Shown: piece after piece, positions 1-8,482 of the stretch
How positions within the stretch are numbered: the first letter of the stretch is position 1
Layout of the letters: each line of letters opens with the position of its first letter
NCBI GenBank assembly: GCA_958437495.1
Contig: CAUBOH010000001.1
Coordinates: forward strand, 62,001 to 126,000
Direction of reading: 5' to 3'
Length of the DNA: 64,000 nt
Source of the DNA: an uncultured Collinsella sp.
Lineage (GTDB): Bacteria > Actinomycetota > Coriobacteriia > Coriobacteriales > Coriobacteriaceae
The notes under the pieces: generated by a model
What the model was told of the DNA's origin: nothing
The model's input: the letters and a program-made list of their open reading frames with translations, nothing else
Databases searched by the model: none
Program-made: the position numbers and the translations under genes

Positions 1-1329
1 ATACCGAAACGGCACGTCCAGCCAGGTTGCCTTGTTCACGATGCTCTTCTTGTGGCTAAACGTATCGAAGCTCTCGCGGCCATGGTACTGCCCCATGCCG
101 CTCGCGCCCATGCCGCCAAAACCCATATGGCTCGTAGCCAGATGCATGATGGTGTCGTTAACACAGCCGCCGCCAAAGGGCACGTAGCGCACAAAGCGCT
201 CCTGAACCGCACGGTCCTGGCTAAAGATATACAGGGCCAGCGGCGTCGGACGATCCGTAATAAACGCTTCGGCCTCGTCTAAGCTCTCAAACGTCAGCAC
301 CGGCAAGATGGGGCCGAAAATCTCCTCCTGCATTACGGCGTCCTCAGGCGCCACGCCGTCTAGGATCGTCGGCTCAATCTTGAGCGACGACTCGCGCGCC
401 GTGCCTCCCAGCACAACCTTATCGGAGTCGATCAGCCCGCGTACGCGCACGAAATGCTTGGCGTTGACGATATGCCCGTAATCCTCGTTATCGAGCGGGT
501 GCTCGCCAAACATGCGACGGACCTCTTCCTTGATGAGGCCCAACAGCTCATCGTGCACGCGCACGTCGACCAGCAGATAGTCAGGGGCCACGCAGGTCTG
601 TCCCACGTTGAGCCATTTACCAAAGGCGATACGCCGCGCCGCGACCTTCAAGTTTGCCGTCGCATCCACGATGCAGGGACTCTTTCCGCCCAGCTCAAGC
701 GTCACGGGCGTAAGGTTTTTGCTCGCGCGCTCCATGACGAGCTTGCCGACCGGAACGCTACCGGTAAAGAAGATCTTGTCCCAGCGCTCATCGAGCAGCG
801 CATCATTCTCGGCGCGCCCGCCCTCGACAACTGTCACCAGGCGCGGATCAAATGCCTCTTCACAGATTTGCCTGAGAACTGCGCTGGATGCCGGAGCATA
901 GGCACTCGGCTTAATGACCACGGTATTGCCCGCGGCAAGGGCGCCAGCGAGCGGCTCGAGCGTCAGCAAAAACGGATAGTTCCAGGGCGCCATGATGAGC
1001 GTGACACCATAGGGCACGGCTTGCGTTTTGCACACGCTTACGGCGTTGGCGAGGTCACACGGACGCAGGCGCGGACGACTCCATCGAGCCACATGTGCTA
1101 TCTGATGACGAATCTCGGAAAGCGACGTGCCGATCTCGCACATATACGCCTCGTCATGCGACTTACCCAAATCGGTCTTGAGCGCATGGGCAATATCGGC
1201 CTCGTGGACCCGTACCGCATCGCGTAAACTCACGAGCGCACGACGTCGAGCATCGACATCAAACGTGGCATGCGTCTTAAAATAGGCGCGCTGATCGGCA
1301 ACGATGCGCGCGATTTCCTCGGTGTTCAT
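1..1329 (-). CDS. aldehyde dehydrogenase, class-3-like, C-terminus cut by window edge
   Basis: NAD(P)-dependent aldehyde dehydrogenase that oxidises aldehydes to acids. On the reverse strand the frame is open from an ATG at 1329 to base 1, so only the last residues are missing. Visible family marks are the APWNYP segment, the glutamate in LELGGKSP and the catalytic cysteine in GQTCVAP; the last readable residues (LDVPFRY) match the usual end of short, class-3-type enzymes of about 450 residues. There is no signal peptide, so it is cytosolic. It starts 8 bases after the stop of the iron alcohol dehydrogenase and is almost surely cotranscribed, suggesting alcohol to aldehyde to acid interconversion. 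The substrate cannot be read from sequence. Confidence 0.93.
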   Translation of the reverse strand, partial: MNTEEIARIVADQRAYFKTHATFDVDARRRALVSLRDAVRVHEADIAHALKTDLGKSHDEAYMCEIGTSLSEIRHQIAHVARWSRPRLRPCDLANAVSVCKTQAVPYGVTLIMAPWNYPFLLTLEPLAGALAAGNTVVIKPSAYAPASSAVLRQICEEAFDPRLVTVVEGGRAENDALLDERWDKIFFTGSVPVGKLVMERASKNLTPVTLELGGKSPCIVDATANLKVAARRIAFGKWLNVGQTCVAPDYLLVDVRVHDELLGLIKEEVRRMFGEHPLDNEDYGHIVNAKHFVRVRGLIDSDKVVLGGTARESSLKIEPTILDGVAPEDAVMQEEIFGPILPVLTFESLDEAEAFITDRPTPLALYIFSQDRAVQERFVRYVPFGGGCVNDTIMHLATSHMGFGGMGASGMGQYHGRESFDTFSHKKSIVNKATWLDVPFRY

Positions 1330-1337
1330 GGGCCCTC

Positions 1338-2558
1338 CTAGTTCTCGGCCTCAAACATACCACCTGCGATAACTTCGTACATACGCTCGAGCTCCAAACG
1401 GTCCATCAAAAGTGGAACGGGGTATAGCGGATTGGCCTCGGCATCGGCATGGGCCGCCATCTCGGGAATGTCGGAGCGACGAATGCCCGTCACATATTTG
1501 GGGATTCCCAGGGCCTCGTTCATGCGGTCGATCCAATCGATAAAGGCCTCGGCCGCCAGGCTGTCCTGCGCGTTAACCGGCGCGATACCGGCCATGCGGG
1601 CGAGATCGGCAAGCTTGGGGGCGGCGGCGTCACCATAGGTGCGAAGCATATGCGGCAGGATGATAGCGTTGGCCAAGCCGTGCGGAATCCCGTAACGCCC
1701 GCCCAAGCTGTGTGCGATGGCATGCACATATCCAACATAGGAGCGCGTAAAGGCAACACCCGCCTTATACGCCGCCGAAAGCATATTGCGGCGCGCACGC
1801 ATGTTGCCGCCATGCTCATAGGCCTCCAGCAAATTGTCGTGGATGAGCTGAACCGCCTGACGCGCCATCTTGCGCGTGTAGGACGTGGTGCTTCGCCCGA
1901 TAAAGGCCTCGACAGCATGCGTCAGGGCATCCATGCCCGTCTGCCCCGTAATGGAGGCGGGCAGGCCGCGCGTAAACTCGGGGTCGTGCACCGCATAGCG
2001 CGGGATAAGCACAAAGTCGTTAATAGGGTACTTGTAGTGCGTCTCGTCATCGGTAATTACCGCCGCAAGCGTGACCTCGCTTCCCGTACCCGCCGTGGTG
2101 GGAACGGCGATGAGCAGCGGCAGGCGACGATGAATGCGCAGCAGGCCGCGCATCTTGTTGATGGGTTTGTTTGGCTGCGCAATGCGTGCCCCCACACCCT
2201 TGGCGCAGTCCATGGCCGATCCTCCGCCAAAGCCGATAATGGCCTGGCAGGCGCCCTCTCGATACAGGGACGCCGCTTCCTCCACGTTTGAAACCGTGGG
2301 GTTCGCTGATGTTTTGGCATAGACCGCAGCGCTAATTCCCTTGGACGCGAGCGCTGTCTCGAGCGGTACCGTGAGCCCCAGACGGGCGATGCCGGGATCC
2401 GTCACGATAAGAACATGCTGTATTGAACGCTTTTGAAGCACTGCGGGCACTTCCTCAGCGTGCTCTAAAATGCATGGCTCGGTATAGGGCAGCACCGGCA
2501 ATGCGATGCGAAAAACCGTTTGATACGTTCGGCACCAGGCACGACGGGCTAGATGCAT
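1338..2558 (-). CDS. iron-containing alcohol dehydrogenase
   Basis: Group III metal-dependent alcohol dehydrogenase, NAD(P)-linked. The nucleotide-binding signature GGGSAMDCAKG, the PTTAGTGSEVT segment, and the metal-ligand regions (MDALTHAVEAF; HAIAHSLGG followed by PHG) are all present in order. I place the start at the ATG at 2558 (406 residues) because GAGGGAG sits 8 bases upstream; an in-frame start at 2639 would add 27 residues with no homology and no good ribosome site. It is the first gene of a two-gene unit with the aldehyde dehydrogenase. Substrate unknown; butanol, propanediol and lactaldehyde reductases all belong to this family. Confidence 0.92.
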   Translation of the reverse strand: MHLARRAWCRTYQTVFRIALPVLPYTEPCILEHAEEVPAVLQKRSIQHVLIVTDPGIARLGLTVPLETALASKGISAAVYAKTSANPTVSNVEEAASLYREGACQAIIGFGGGSAMDCAKGVGARIAQPNKPINKMRGLLRIHRRLPLLIAVPTTAGTGSEVTLAAVITDDETHYKYPINDFVLIPRYAVHDPEFTRGLPASITGQTGMDALTHAVEAFIGRSTTSYTRKMARQAVQLIHDNLLEAYEHGGNMRARRNMLSAAYKAGVAFTRSYVGYVHAIAHSLGGRYGIPHGLANAIILPHMLRTYGDAAAPKLADLARMAGIAPVNAQDSLAAEAFIDWIDRMNEALGIPKYVTGIRRSDIPEMAAHADAEANPLYPVPLLMDRLELERMYEVIAGGMFEAEN

Positions 2559-2748
2559 AAAGGAAGCTCCCTCATTTGTTGATGGGTCAACATTTGCTCG
2601 ACCGATTGTACTCATCGGCGTCCGCATATGGCTTGCCAATCGTTAATCAATCAACATCTTCACATGCTTAAATTGTTTTATTAAAAATCATTCCTAATAG
2701 GCTTCACATTTAGTTGCATTTATGGATAATAGAACCCGTCAAGACGCA

Positions 2749-2779
2749 CGTCCGGAGAGGGCCCTTACGGGACCGGACG
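2749..2779 (+). promoter_or_regulatory. hairpin in the rubrerythrin leader
   Basis: CGTCCGG at 2749-2755 pairs perfectly with CCGGACG at 2773-2779, 36 bases before the rubrerythrin start. AT-rich DNA at about 2660-2735 upstream could hold the promoters for both divergent genes. A role in mRNA stability is only inference. Confidence 0.3.
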
Positions 2780-2814
2780 AGCGCGCCATCGCCATCGATC
2801 GAAAGGATCGAATC

Positions 2815-3375
2815 ATGAAGTTTGTTTGCCCCGTTTGCGGTTATGTGGAAGAGTTCGACGGCGACCAGCTGCCCGAGGATTTTAAGTGCCCCCAGTGCGG
2901 CGTTCCCGGTTCTCGCTTTCTGAAGCAGGAGGAGGGCCAGCTCGAGTGGGCTGCCGAGCACGTCGTGGGCGTCGCCAAGATGGAGGGCGTCTCCGAGGAC
3001 ATCGTTGCTGACCTGCGCGCCAACTTTGAGGGCGAGTGCTCCGAGGTCGGTATGTACCTGGCCATGGCTCGCGTCGCTCATCGCGAGGGCTATCCCGAGA
3101 TCGGCCTGTACTGGGAGAAAGCTGCCCACGAGGAGGCAGAGCATGCCGCCAAGTTTGCCGAGCTCCTGGGCGAGGTCGTGACCGACTCCACCAAGAAGAA
3201 CCTCGAAATGCGCGTTGAGGCCGAGAATGGCGCCACCGCCGGCAAGACCGATCTTGCCAAGCGTGCCAAGGCCGCTGGTCTCGATGCCATCCACGACACC
3301 GTGCACGAGATGGCTCGCGACGAAGCTCGTCACGGCAAGGCTTTCGCCGGCCTGCTCAAGCGCTACTTTGGCTAA
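2815..3375 (+). CDS. rubrerythrin, reverse-domain type
   Basis: Non-haem di-iron peroxidase protecting anaerobes against hydrogen peroxide. Domain order is rubredoxin first (CPVCGY at residues 5-10, CPQCG about residues 26-30), then a ferritin-like four-helix domain with the EEAEHA and DEARHG metal-binding helices. In classical rubrerythrin the rubredoxin is C-terminal, so this is the 'reverse' form known from clostridia. The start at 2815 is preceded by GAAAGGATCGAATC; an upstream in-frame ATG at 2722 would add a non-conserved stretch. The 186-residue length fits reverse rubrerythrins. It stands alone, ends in a strong terminator and is divergent from the alcohol dehydrogenase. No PerR box was recognised. 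Confidence 0.93.
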   Translation: MKFVCPVCGYVEEFDGDQLPEDFKCPQCGVPGSRFLKQEEGQLEWAAEHVVGVAKMEGVSEDIVADLRANFEGECSEVGMYLAMARVAHREGYPEIGLYWEKAAHEEAEHAAKFAELLGEVVTDSTKKNLEMRVEAENGATAGKTDLAKRAKAAGLDAIHDTVHEMARDEARHGKAFAGLLKRYFG

Positions 3376-3410
3376 GCCAACCGCCTGAGACATAACCTCT
3401 AGCTCGATGA

Positions 3411-3440
3411 GGCCCGAACCGTATTGGTTCGGGCCTTTTT
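3411..3440. terminator. bidirectional intrinsic terminator
   Basis: GGCCCGAACC (3411-3420) and GGTTCGGGCC (3426-3435) form a 10-bp stem with a 5-base loop and a T tract. It lies between the convergent rubrerythrin and pdxR genes and can serve both. Confidence 0.9.
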
Positions 3441-3447
3441 CGTGGGC

Positions 3448-4863
3448 TTATTGCAGCTGCTCCTGAAGAACACTGAGCGACTGAGAGCTCAGGTCGTCGT
3501 ATTGTATGAGGACGCGAGATGGAGCGTTCTTAGTCGATGCCCGTTCACCCGTCCACAGGCAATCGGCGATGTTGACATAGGAAATATGAGCGCCAGCAAG
3601 AGCCTTCGCGAAGCTCTTCCCCGCCTTGTCCTCGGCCAGGGCAACAGTGCAGTAAAGGCCCGCGTCTGCATGCTCGATCGAAACCTCCCCTGCCGGAAAC
3701 GCTTTCCGTACAAGCGCCGCCAGGCCATCACGCGCCTCGCGAGCGCGAACGCGCACACGGTTCACATGTCGCTCGTAATCGCCCGATTCCAGCAAGCGTG
3801 CCAACGCGGCCTGGTCAACAGAGCTCACCGACGAGGCGTAAAAACCAAGGTCGTGCCTAAACCGCTCCATCAGCTCATCGGGCAACACCATGTACGCTAG
3901 ACGCAACGCCGACGACAGGCTCTTCGAAAACGTGTTGGTGTAGATAACCGACTGGGCGGCATCGATCGACGCGAGCGCGGGAATCGGCTTGCCGGCAAGG
4001 CGAAACTCACAATCAAAGTCATCTTCGATGAGATACCGACCTGGTTGCTCGGCGGCCCAGCTCAACAGGGCATAGCGACGCGCAATGCTCGTTACCAGGC
4101 CGGTCGGATACTGATGGGACGGCATCAGGTGAAGGACATCGGCCCCGGTTTTCTGCAGAGTGCTCAAGTCCACGCCCTCATCATCCAACGGGATATGTCG
4201 AACTTTGCAACCCATAGCCTGATAGATGCGCGTCAGACGCAAATAGCCCGGGTCCTCAACGGCATACACCTTGTCGGCTCCAAGCAACTGAACCAACATG
4301 GTATCGAGCAACTGGGCGCCCGCGCCGATAACGATGTTGTCGGGGTCGACATTCATACCCCTCGTCCCGTGCAGATGGCGTGCAATTGCGCGTCGTAGCC
4401 GAGCGGTGCCCTGTGCCGGCGCGGTCGAAAAGATTTCGCGTTCGTCTTCGGATGCCAGCGTCGCCCGTAGCGCGCTTTGCCAAAGCCGCGCCGCCTCCAA
4501 AGCGGAAGGAGAAAGCGTATCAAATCGCTCGACCTGTCCGTTGACATCATGCGCGCTGAGGCCCACAGAGACGGCATCTCGGTCGATGCCCTCCGCAGCC
4601 GAAGCCAAAACCGGTGCATCCGGAAGCTCGCAAGCGTAGTAGCCACGACGCGGCATTGAGCAAATATAGCCCTCGGCAAGTAACTGGCTATATGCATTCT
4701 CGATGGTAATGACACTGATTCCCAGATGACTGGCAAAGGCGCGCTTAGACGGAAGATGCTCCCCCGCCGCAATACGTCCAGCTACGATATCATCTCGAAT
4801 TTGCTGGTAAACATACTCATAGAGCGATGCCTCGCCGCGGTTTTCCAAATTATAGTCAAGCAT
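3448..4863 (-). CDS. pdxR: MocR/PdxR-type regulator (GntR winged helix + aminotransferase-like domain)
   Basis: Transcription factor sensing pyridoxal phosphate. Residues about 5-80 are a GntR winged helix (SLYEYVYQQIRDDI, then LPSKRAFASHLGIS); the rest is a fold-type I aminotransferase-like domain with the PLP-lysine region TNTFSKSLSS. The ATG at 4863 (471 residues) has AGGTGA 7 bases upstream, better than the start at 4896. It is transcribed away from pdxST with 145 bases between, the standard arrangement for MocR regulators that activate PLP synthase genes. Two CTGACCTT repeats in that gap are candidate sites. The symbol rests on neighbourhood and family, not on proof of target. Confidence 0.88.
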   Translation of the reverse strand: MLDYNLENRGEASLYEYVYQQIRDDIVAGRIAAGEHLPSKRAFASHLGISVITIENAYSQLLAEGYICSMPRRGYYACELPDAPVLASAAEGIDRDAVSVGLSAHDVNGQVERFDTLSPSALEAARLWQSALRATLASEDEREIFSTAPAQGTARLRRAIARHLHGTRGMNVDPDNIVIGAGAQLLDTMLVQLLGADKVYAVEDPGYLRLTRIYQAMGCKVRHIPLDDEGVDLSTLQKTGADVLHLMPSHQYPTGLVTSIARRYALLSWAAEQPGRYLIEDDFDCEFRLAGKPIPALASIDAAQSVIYTNTFSKSLSSALRLAYMVLPDELMERFRHDLGFYASSVSSVDQAALARLLESGDYERHVNRVRVRAREARDGLAALVRKAFPAGEVSIEHADAGLYCTVALAEDKAGKSFAKALAGAHISYVNIADCLWTGERASTKNAPSRVLIQYDDLSSQSLSVLQEQLQ

Positions 4864-4874
4864 GAGTTTGTCAC

Positions 4875-4916
4875 CTGACCTTATCGAGTCAATCAATCTG
4901 GCATTAGTCTGACCTT
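4875..4916. promoter_or_regulatory. candidate PdxR operator: direct repeats
   Basis: CTGACCTT occurs at 4875-4882 and again at 4909-4916, 34 bases (about three helical turns) apart, in the divergent pdxR-pdxS gap. MocR regulators are known to bind spaced direct repeats. The assignment is inference. Confidence 0.5.
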
Positions 4917-5008
4917 GTTATTATCTCGAAAACTGAGTATTTCGCCATACCCAGCTTCCCGATAGGATGTTCCGTCAAGCAATGCACATGCCAACCAAGG
5001 GAGCAACC

Positions 5009-5899
5009 ATGGCAGAACAGACCAGCAAGGCCGATCGCGTCAAACTCAATCGCGAGCTCGCGCAGATGCTCAAGGGCGGCGTCATCATGGACGTCACCAC
5101 GCCCGAGCAGGCACGCATCGCCGAGGAGGCGGGCGCCTGCGCCGTCATGGCTCTCGAGCGCATCCCGGCCGACATCCGCGCCGCCGGCGGCGTGTCGCGC
5201 ATGAGCGACCCCAAGATGATCAAGGGCATCCAGGAGGCCGTCTCCATCCCCGTTATGGCCAAGTGCCGCATCGGCCACATTGTCGAGGCGCAGGTCCTGC
5301 AGGCCATCGAGATCGATTACATCGACGAATCCGAGGTTCTCTCCCCTGCCGATGACGTCTATCACATTGACAAGACCCTGTTTGACGTGCCGTTTGTCTG
5401 CGGTGCCCGCGATCTGGGCGAGGCGTTGCGCCGTGTTGCCGAGGGCGCCACAATGATTCGCACCAAGGGCGAGCCGGGCACGGGCGACGTCGTTCAGGCT
5501 GTGCGTCACATGCGCAAGATTCAAAAGCAGATCCGCGACGTTGCTGCCCTGCGCGATGATGAACTCTTTGAGGCAGCCAAGCAACTGCAGGTTCCGGTCG
5601 AGCTGGTGCGCGAGGTCCATGCCACAGGCAAGCTTCCCGTCGTGAACTTTGCCGCTGGCGGCGTGGCAACCCCTGCCGACGCCGCGCTGATGATGCAGCT
5701 GGGTGCCGAGGGCGTCTTTGTCGGCTCGGGCATCTTTAAGAGCGGCGACCCCGCCAAGCGCGCCGCCGCCATCGTCAAGGCCGTGGCAAACTTCACTGAT
5801 GCCAAGCTCATCGCCGAGCTTTCGGAGGACCTGGGCGAGGCCATGGTGGGCATCAACGCCGACGAGATCGAGATTATCATGGAGGAGCGCGGGCGCTAG
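5009..5899 (+). CDS. pdxS: pyridoxal 5'-phosphate synthase subunit PdxS
   Basis: Builds PLP from ribose 5-phosphate (or ribulose 5-phosphate), glyceraldehyde 3-phosphate and ammonia in the R5P-dependent pathway. The 296-residue protein matches the (beta/alpha)8 PdxS family along its length: [34 protein letters not shown] with the catalytic lysine, and [10 protein letters not shown] with the second lysine. The ATG at 5009 follows AAGGGAG with 5 bases spacing; the in-frame ATG at 4967 lacks support. pdxT follows after 20 bases, and the glutaminase partner delivers ammonia into the PdxS ring. Probably regulated by the divergent MocR protein. Confidence 0.98.
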   Translation: MAEQTSKADRVKLNRELAQMLKGGVIMDVTTPEQARIAEEAGACAVMALERIPADIRAAGGVSRMSDPKMIKGIQEAVSIPVMAKCRIGHIVEAQVLQAIEIDYIDESEVLSPADDVYHIDKTLFDVPFVCGARDLGEALRRVAEGATMIRTKGEPGTGDVVQAVRHMRKIQKQIRDVAALRDDELFEAAKQLQVPVELVREVHATGKLPVVNFAAGGVATPADAALMMQLGAEGVFVGSGIFKSGDPAKRAAAIVKAVANFTDAKLIAELSEDLGEAMVGINADEIEIIMEERGR

Positions 5900-5919
5900 T
5901 CCGGCAGAAAGGATCGCAC

Positions 5920-6507
5920 ATGAGCGATTATGCAGGCCAAATGGTCGCCGTGTTGGCGGTCCAAGGCGCTTTTGCCGAGCACGAGGCAAGGCTATCCGAG
6001 CTGGGCGCACGCTGTGTGGAGTTGAGGCAGGCGGCCGATTTGAAGCAGGACTTTGACCGTCTGGTACTTCCCGGCGGCGAGTCTACCGTTCAGGGCAAGC
6101 TGCTTGCCGAGCTCGGTATGCTCGAGGGGCTTCGCACCCGCATTGTTGAAGGCATGCCCGTACTGGGAACTTGCGCCGGCCTGATTCTGCTGGCTCACGA
6201 CCTTGCCGCCCAGGACGATAAGGGCACGCCGCGTTTGGCAACCATGAATGTACTTGTCGAGCGCAATGCCTACGGCAGGCAGCTCGGCAGCTTTCGAACC
6301 AAGGGGCAGGTAGGCGGTATCGACGGCGAGGTGCCTCTGACGTTTATCCGCGCGCCCCGCATCGTCGAAGTGCACGGCGACACTGAGGCCCTAGCCGAAG
6401 TCGACGGTCGCATCGTCGCCGCCCGCCAAGGCAACCAGCTCGGCGTAACTTTCCACCCCGAGCTCGACGACGACACGCGCCTCCACGAACTCTTCCTCCA
6501 AATGTAG
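5920..6507 (+). CDS. pdxT: pyridoxal 5'-phosphate synthase glutaminase subunit PdxT
   Basis: Class I glutamine amidotransferase that hydrolyses glutamine and passes ammonia to PdxS. The oxyanion segment LPGGES (about residues 49-54), the nucleophile cysteine in LGTCAGL and the His-Glu pair in TFHPEL are all present, so it should be active. The 195-residue length is typical. An AGAAAGGAT ribosome site precedes the ATG. It is second in the pdxST operon. Downstream lie a REP-like palindrome and a long hairpin before the convergent RGG-protein gene. Confidence 0.97.
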   Translation: MSDYAGQMVAVLAVQGAFAEHEARLSELGARCVELRQAADLKQDFDRLVLPGGESTVQGKLLAELGMLEGLRTRIVEGMPVLGTCAGLILLAHDLAAQDDKGTPRLATMNVLVERNAYGRQLGSFRTKGQVGGIDGEVPLTFIRAPRIVEVHGDTEALAEVDGRIVAARQGNQLGVTFHPELDDDTRLHELFLQM

Positions 6508-6557
6508 GCAAAAAACAAACGAGCGTGGATTTTCGGACGCATAGCGATAGACGACCA

Positions 6558-6610
6558 CGTTTGCCCAGATAAAACCGACCAAAATAAACCTGTCCCTTTT
6601 TGGCAGGTTT
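6558..6610 (+). repeat. REP-like intergenic repeat, family 1, copy A
   Basis: A 53-base unit beginning CGTTTGCCCAG and ending in the palindrome AAACCTG-N11-CAGGTTT (arms 6586-6592 and 6604-6610). It matches 37388-37440 at 51 of 53 positions, and two further copies lie at 23147-23247. It does not code for anything plausible. Confidence 0.75.
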
Positions 6611-6640
6611 GGACTGTGGGAACGCCGATGTTTTGGCACC

Positions 6641-6756
6641 GACAGCGAGCGCCCACCAGGGCGAACAAATTGGCATGAAAAGAGGACGGCATAGACCTTC
6701 TGGTCATGCCGTCCTCTTTGAATGACAAGTTGTCGCTCTGGTGGGCGCGCAGCGTC
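6641..6756. ncRNA. long composite hairpin, family L, copy 1
   Basis: Near-continuous 116-nt hairpin. The outer arms GCGCCCACCAG pair perfectly (near 6649-6659 with 6738-6748), the middle arms pair at about 13 of 16 positions, and the inner stem AAAGAGGACGGCAT (6679-6692) pairs with 6706-6719. It is capped by GACC-TTCT-GGTC. It lies between convergent pdxT and the RGG-protein gene. The element at 8362 shares the two ends and the cap, while its stems differ but remain paired. That pattern is expected of a conserved structure. Whether it acts as RNA (3' UTR or terminator) or as DNA is unknown; I do not recognise it as a named family. Confidence 0.6.
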
Positions 6757-6761
6757 AATTA

Positions 6762-6788
6762 GTTACGCGGTTCGTAGAACCGCGTAAC
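6762..6788 (-). terminator. short hairpin directly after the RGG-protein stop
   Basis: GTTACGCGGTTC and GAACCGCGTAAC form a perfect 12-bp stem with loop GTA, 4 bases beyond the stop codon of the reverse-strand gene. It lacks a real T tract, so it may work together with the adjoining long hairpin rather than as a plain intrinsic terminator. Confidence 0.55.
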
Positions 6789-6792
6789 CCAA

Positions 6793-7704
6793 TTAGAAGC
6801 GGTTGCCGCGGAAGCCGCCACCGTTGCGGCCGCCACGATCGCCACCGCGACCGCCACGGTCGTTACCACGGTTGCCGCCGAAGCCGCCGCGGTTGCCGCC
6901 GCGGTCGCCATAGCCACCACGGTTGCCACCAAAGCCGCCGCGACCGCCACGGTCGCCGCCGCGGTCACCAAAGCCGCCACGGCCGCCGCGATCGCCACCG
7001 CGACCGCCACGGTCGCCACCACGGCCACCGCGATCGCCAAAGCCGCCGCGACCTCCACGGTCGCCGCCACGGCCACCGCGATCGTCACGGCCGCCGCGAG
7101 GACCGCGGTCCTCGTCCAGGCCCATGGCGACGAGCGGAGCGATAACCTTATCGAGAGCGGCCATCAGCTCGGTAGCCTCCTCGTAAGAAAGCTCGGGCAG
7201 GAGCTTCTCCTTCTTATTGGCAAGCTCGACCAGGCCCTCAGCGGCATCCTCGGCAGCGAAGACAACGATCTTGCGCATATCGCCCTCGGCGTCGTCGATG
7301 CGGCCGACCAGGTCGGCAGCCTCGGCCTCGGCCATCAGACCATCGAGCTCACGAAGGCGCATGCCCAGCAGGTCGGACATTTCCTTCTGCTCCATCTTGG
7401 GCTTGAGGTCAAGAAGCTTGATGGCGCGCTCGATGTTCGCCATGCGTTCGGCCTTGGCCTCCTCCTCCTTGGAAATAGCAAAGCGACGGCTACGCAGCAG
7501 GCGGGCGGCCTTCTGCATCTTGTCCATCAGCTCTTCGTCATCGTAATCAACGGCGGCCTCGACAACCTCGGCCTCCTCCTCGGCAGAAACCTCGTCAGCA
7601 GCCTCAACCTCGGCAGCTTCGGTCTCCACGGTCTCGACTGCCTCGACCTCGGCAGCCATGGTCTCGTTCTCGGTCTCGTTCATGATCTCTTCGTTCTCAG
7701 ACAT
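6793..7704 (-). CDS. acidic / winged-helix-like / RGG-repeat protein
   Basis: 303 residues in three parts. Residues 1-55 are very acidic and low-complexity (Glu, Ala, Val). Residues about 60-185 look folded and helical; MEQKEMSDLLGMRLRELDG followed by ADLVGRIDD and MRKIVV resembles the recognition helix and wing of MarR proteins. From about residue 199 to the end it is a tail of DRGG, RGG and FGDRGG repeats. RGG tails bind RNA or DNA and can drive condensate formation in other proteins. The ATG has AAGGAG 4 bases upstream. The gene is monocistronic, flanked by structured intergenic DNA on its 3' side. Possible roles are an RNA-binding or transcription factor; function unknown. Confidence 0.85.
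   Translation of the reverse strand: MSENEEIMNETENETMAAEVEAVETVETEAAEVEAADEVSAEEEAEVVEAAVDYDDEELMDKMQKAARLLRSRRFAISKEEEAKAERMANIERAIKLLDLKPKMEQKEMSDLLGMRLRELDGLMAEAEAADLVGRIDDAEGDMRKIVVFAAEDAAEGLVELANKKEKLLPELSYEEATELMAALDKVIAPLVAMGLDEDRGPRGGRDDRGGRGGDRGGRGGFGDRGGRGGDRGGRGGDRGGRGGFGDRGGDRGGRGGFGGNRGGYGDRGGNRGGFGGNRGNDRGGRGGDRGGRNGGGFRGNRF
6796..7110 (-). repeat. RGG-coding low-complexity repeat DNA
   Basis: The last 105 codons of the gene above are imperfect tandem copies of units coding DRGGRGG, FGDRGG or NRGG. On the plus strand this reads as runs of CCGCCACGG and CCACCGCGA. The number of repeats is likely to differ between strains through slippage. Confidence 0.85.
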
Positions 7705-7918
7705 GAGACTCCTTCTTGGCCCTTTCGGGCATCATCGCCCCATTCGCGGGGCCCGTCGCGCACTCTTTGCGCTTTAAACATTCATGCCTCTCGGCAAAAC
7801 GTCCATTAGTTTATGGTGTCGCCCGCCAATCTAGCTGCAGAATCTATGTGCACACATTAATGCGACATGTCGCGGTATCATGGCCTGAACCAAACGTGTC
7901 CACCTTAAGGAGCCCGCC

Positions 7919-8329
7919 ATGATTAAGCCCATCATGAAATCCGAGTTCTTTTTGCGCCTGCCTTCCGAAGACGCGGGGCCCGATGACGCCACGACCGGGC
8001 AGGACCTCCTGGATACGCTCAACGAGCATGAGCACGAGTGCGTGGGCCTCGCCGCCAACATGATCGGCGTGCGCAAACGCATCATCTGCGTAAAGGACGG
8101 CAACAGGGCGCTGCTGATGTACAACCCTCAAATTCCTGAGCAGGTCAATTCCTATCAGACGAGCGAAGGATGTCTCTCGCTTGCCGGCGAGCGCCCCTGC
8201 ACTCGCTATCGCCGCATTAAGGTTGAGTATTTGGACGAGAACTTTGTCCACCGCATCAAAAACTTCTCGGGCTACACCGCCGAGATCATCCAACACGAAA
8301 TCGATCACTGCAACGGGATCGTTATTTAG
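7919..8329 (+). CDS. def: peptide deformylase-like protein (Met at the usual Gln)
   Basis: Removes the N-formyl group from new proteins; metal hydrolase. Motif 1 reads GLAANMIG, with methionine where the family has the oxyanion glutamine; motif 2 is EGCLS with the metal cysteine; motif 3 is QHEIDH with both histidines and the catalytic glutamate. The 136-residue length lacks a C-terminal extension, like other short anaerobe deformylases. The ATG at 7919 has AAGGAG seven bases upstream. It stands alone, convergent with the HTH-aminotransferase gene. Activity is likely but the Gln to Met change is unusual. A second, differently altered copy is at 15764. Confidence 0.88.
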   Translation: MIKPIMKSEFFLRLPSEDAGPDDATTGQDLLDTLNEHEHECVGLAANMIGVRKRIICVKDGNRALLMYNPQIPEQVNSYQTSEGCLSLAGERPCTRYRRIKVEYLDENFVHRIKNFSGYTAEIIQHEIDHCNGIVI

Positions 8330-8361
8330 ACAGCCAAGGTAACGACGCAGGTTGAGCACAC

Positions 8362-8478
8362 GACAGCGAGCGAGCCGCATTTGCGCCAAGGTGACGTGAA
8401 ATGAGAGGGCGCTGACCTTCTGGTCGCGCCCTCGAAATTGAACGTCAGATTGGCGTGAATGCGGCTCGCGCAGCGTCA
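8362..8478. ncRNA. long composite hairpin, family L, copy 2
   Basis: The same architecture as 6641-6756. The outer arms 8368-8389 and 8450-8471 pair at 19 of 22 positions. TGACGT (8392-8397) pairs with ACGTCA (8442-8447), and GAGGGCGC (8405-8412) pairs with GCGCCCTC (8426-8433). The cap GACC-TTCT-GGTC (8414-8425) is identical to copy 1. GACAGCGAGCG at the left end and CGCGCAGCGTCAA at the right end are also shared. Again it sits between convergent genes (def and the HTH-aminotransferase). Confidence 0.6.
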
Positions 8479-8482
8479 AGCG

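Noticed and set aside
454..1227. 257-codon open frame on the plus strand
   Set aside because: It is antisense to the aldehyde dehydrogenase, whose motifs are unmistakable; no ribosome site and no homology.
4904..6010. 368-codon open frame antisense to pdxS
   Set aside because: A high-GC shadow frame of a highly conserved gene, rich in Leu, Gly and His with no family motif.
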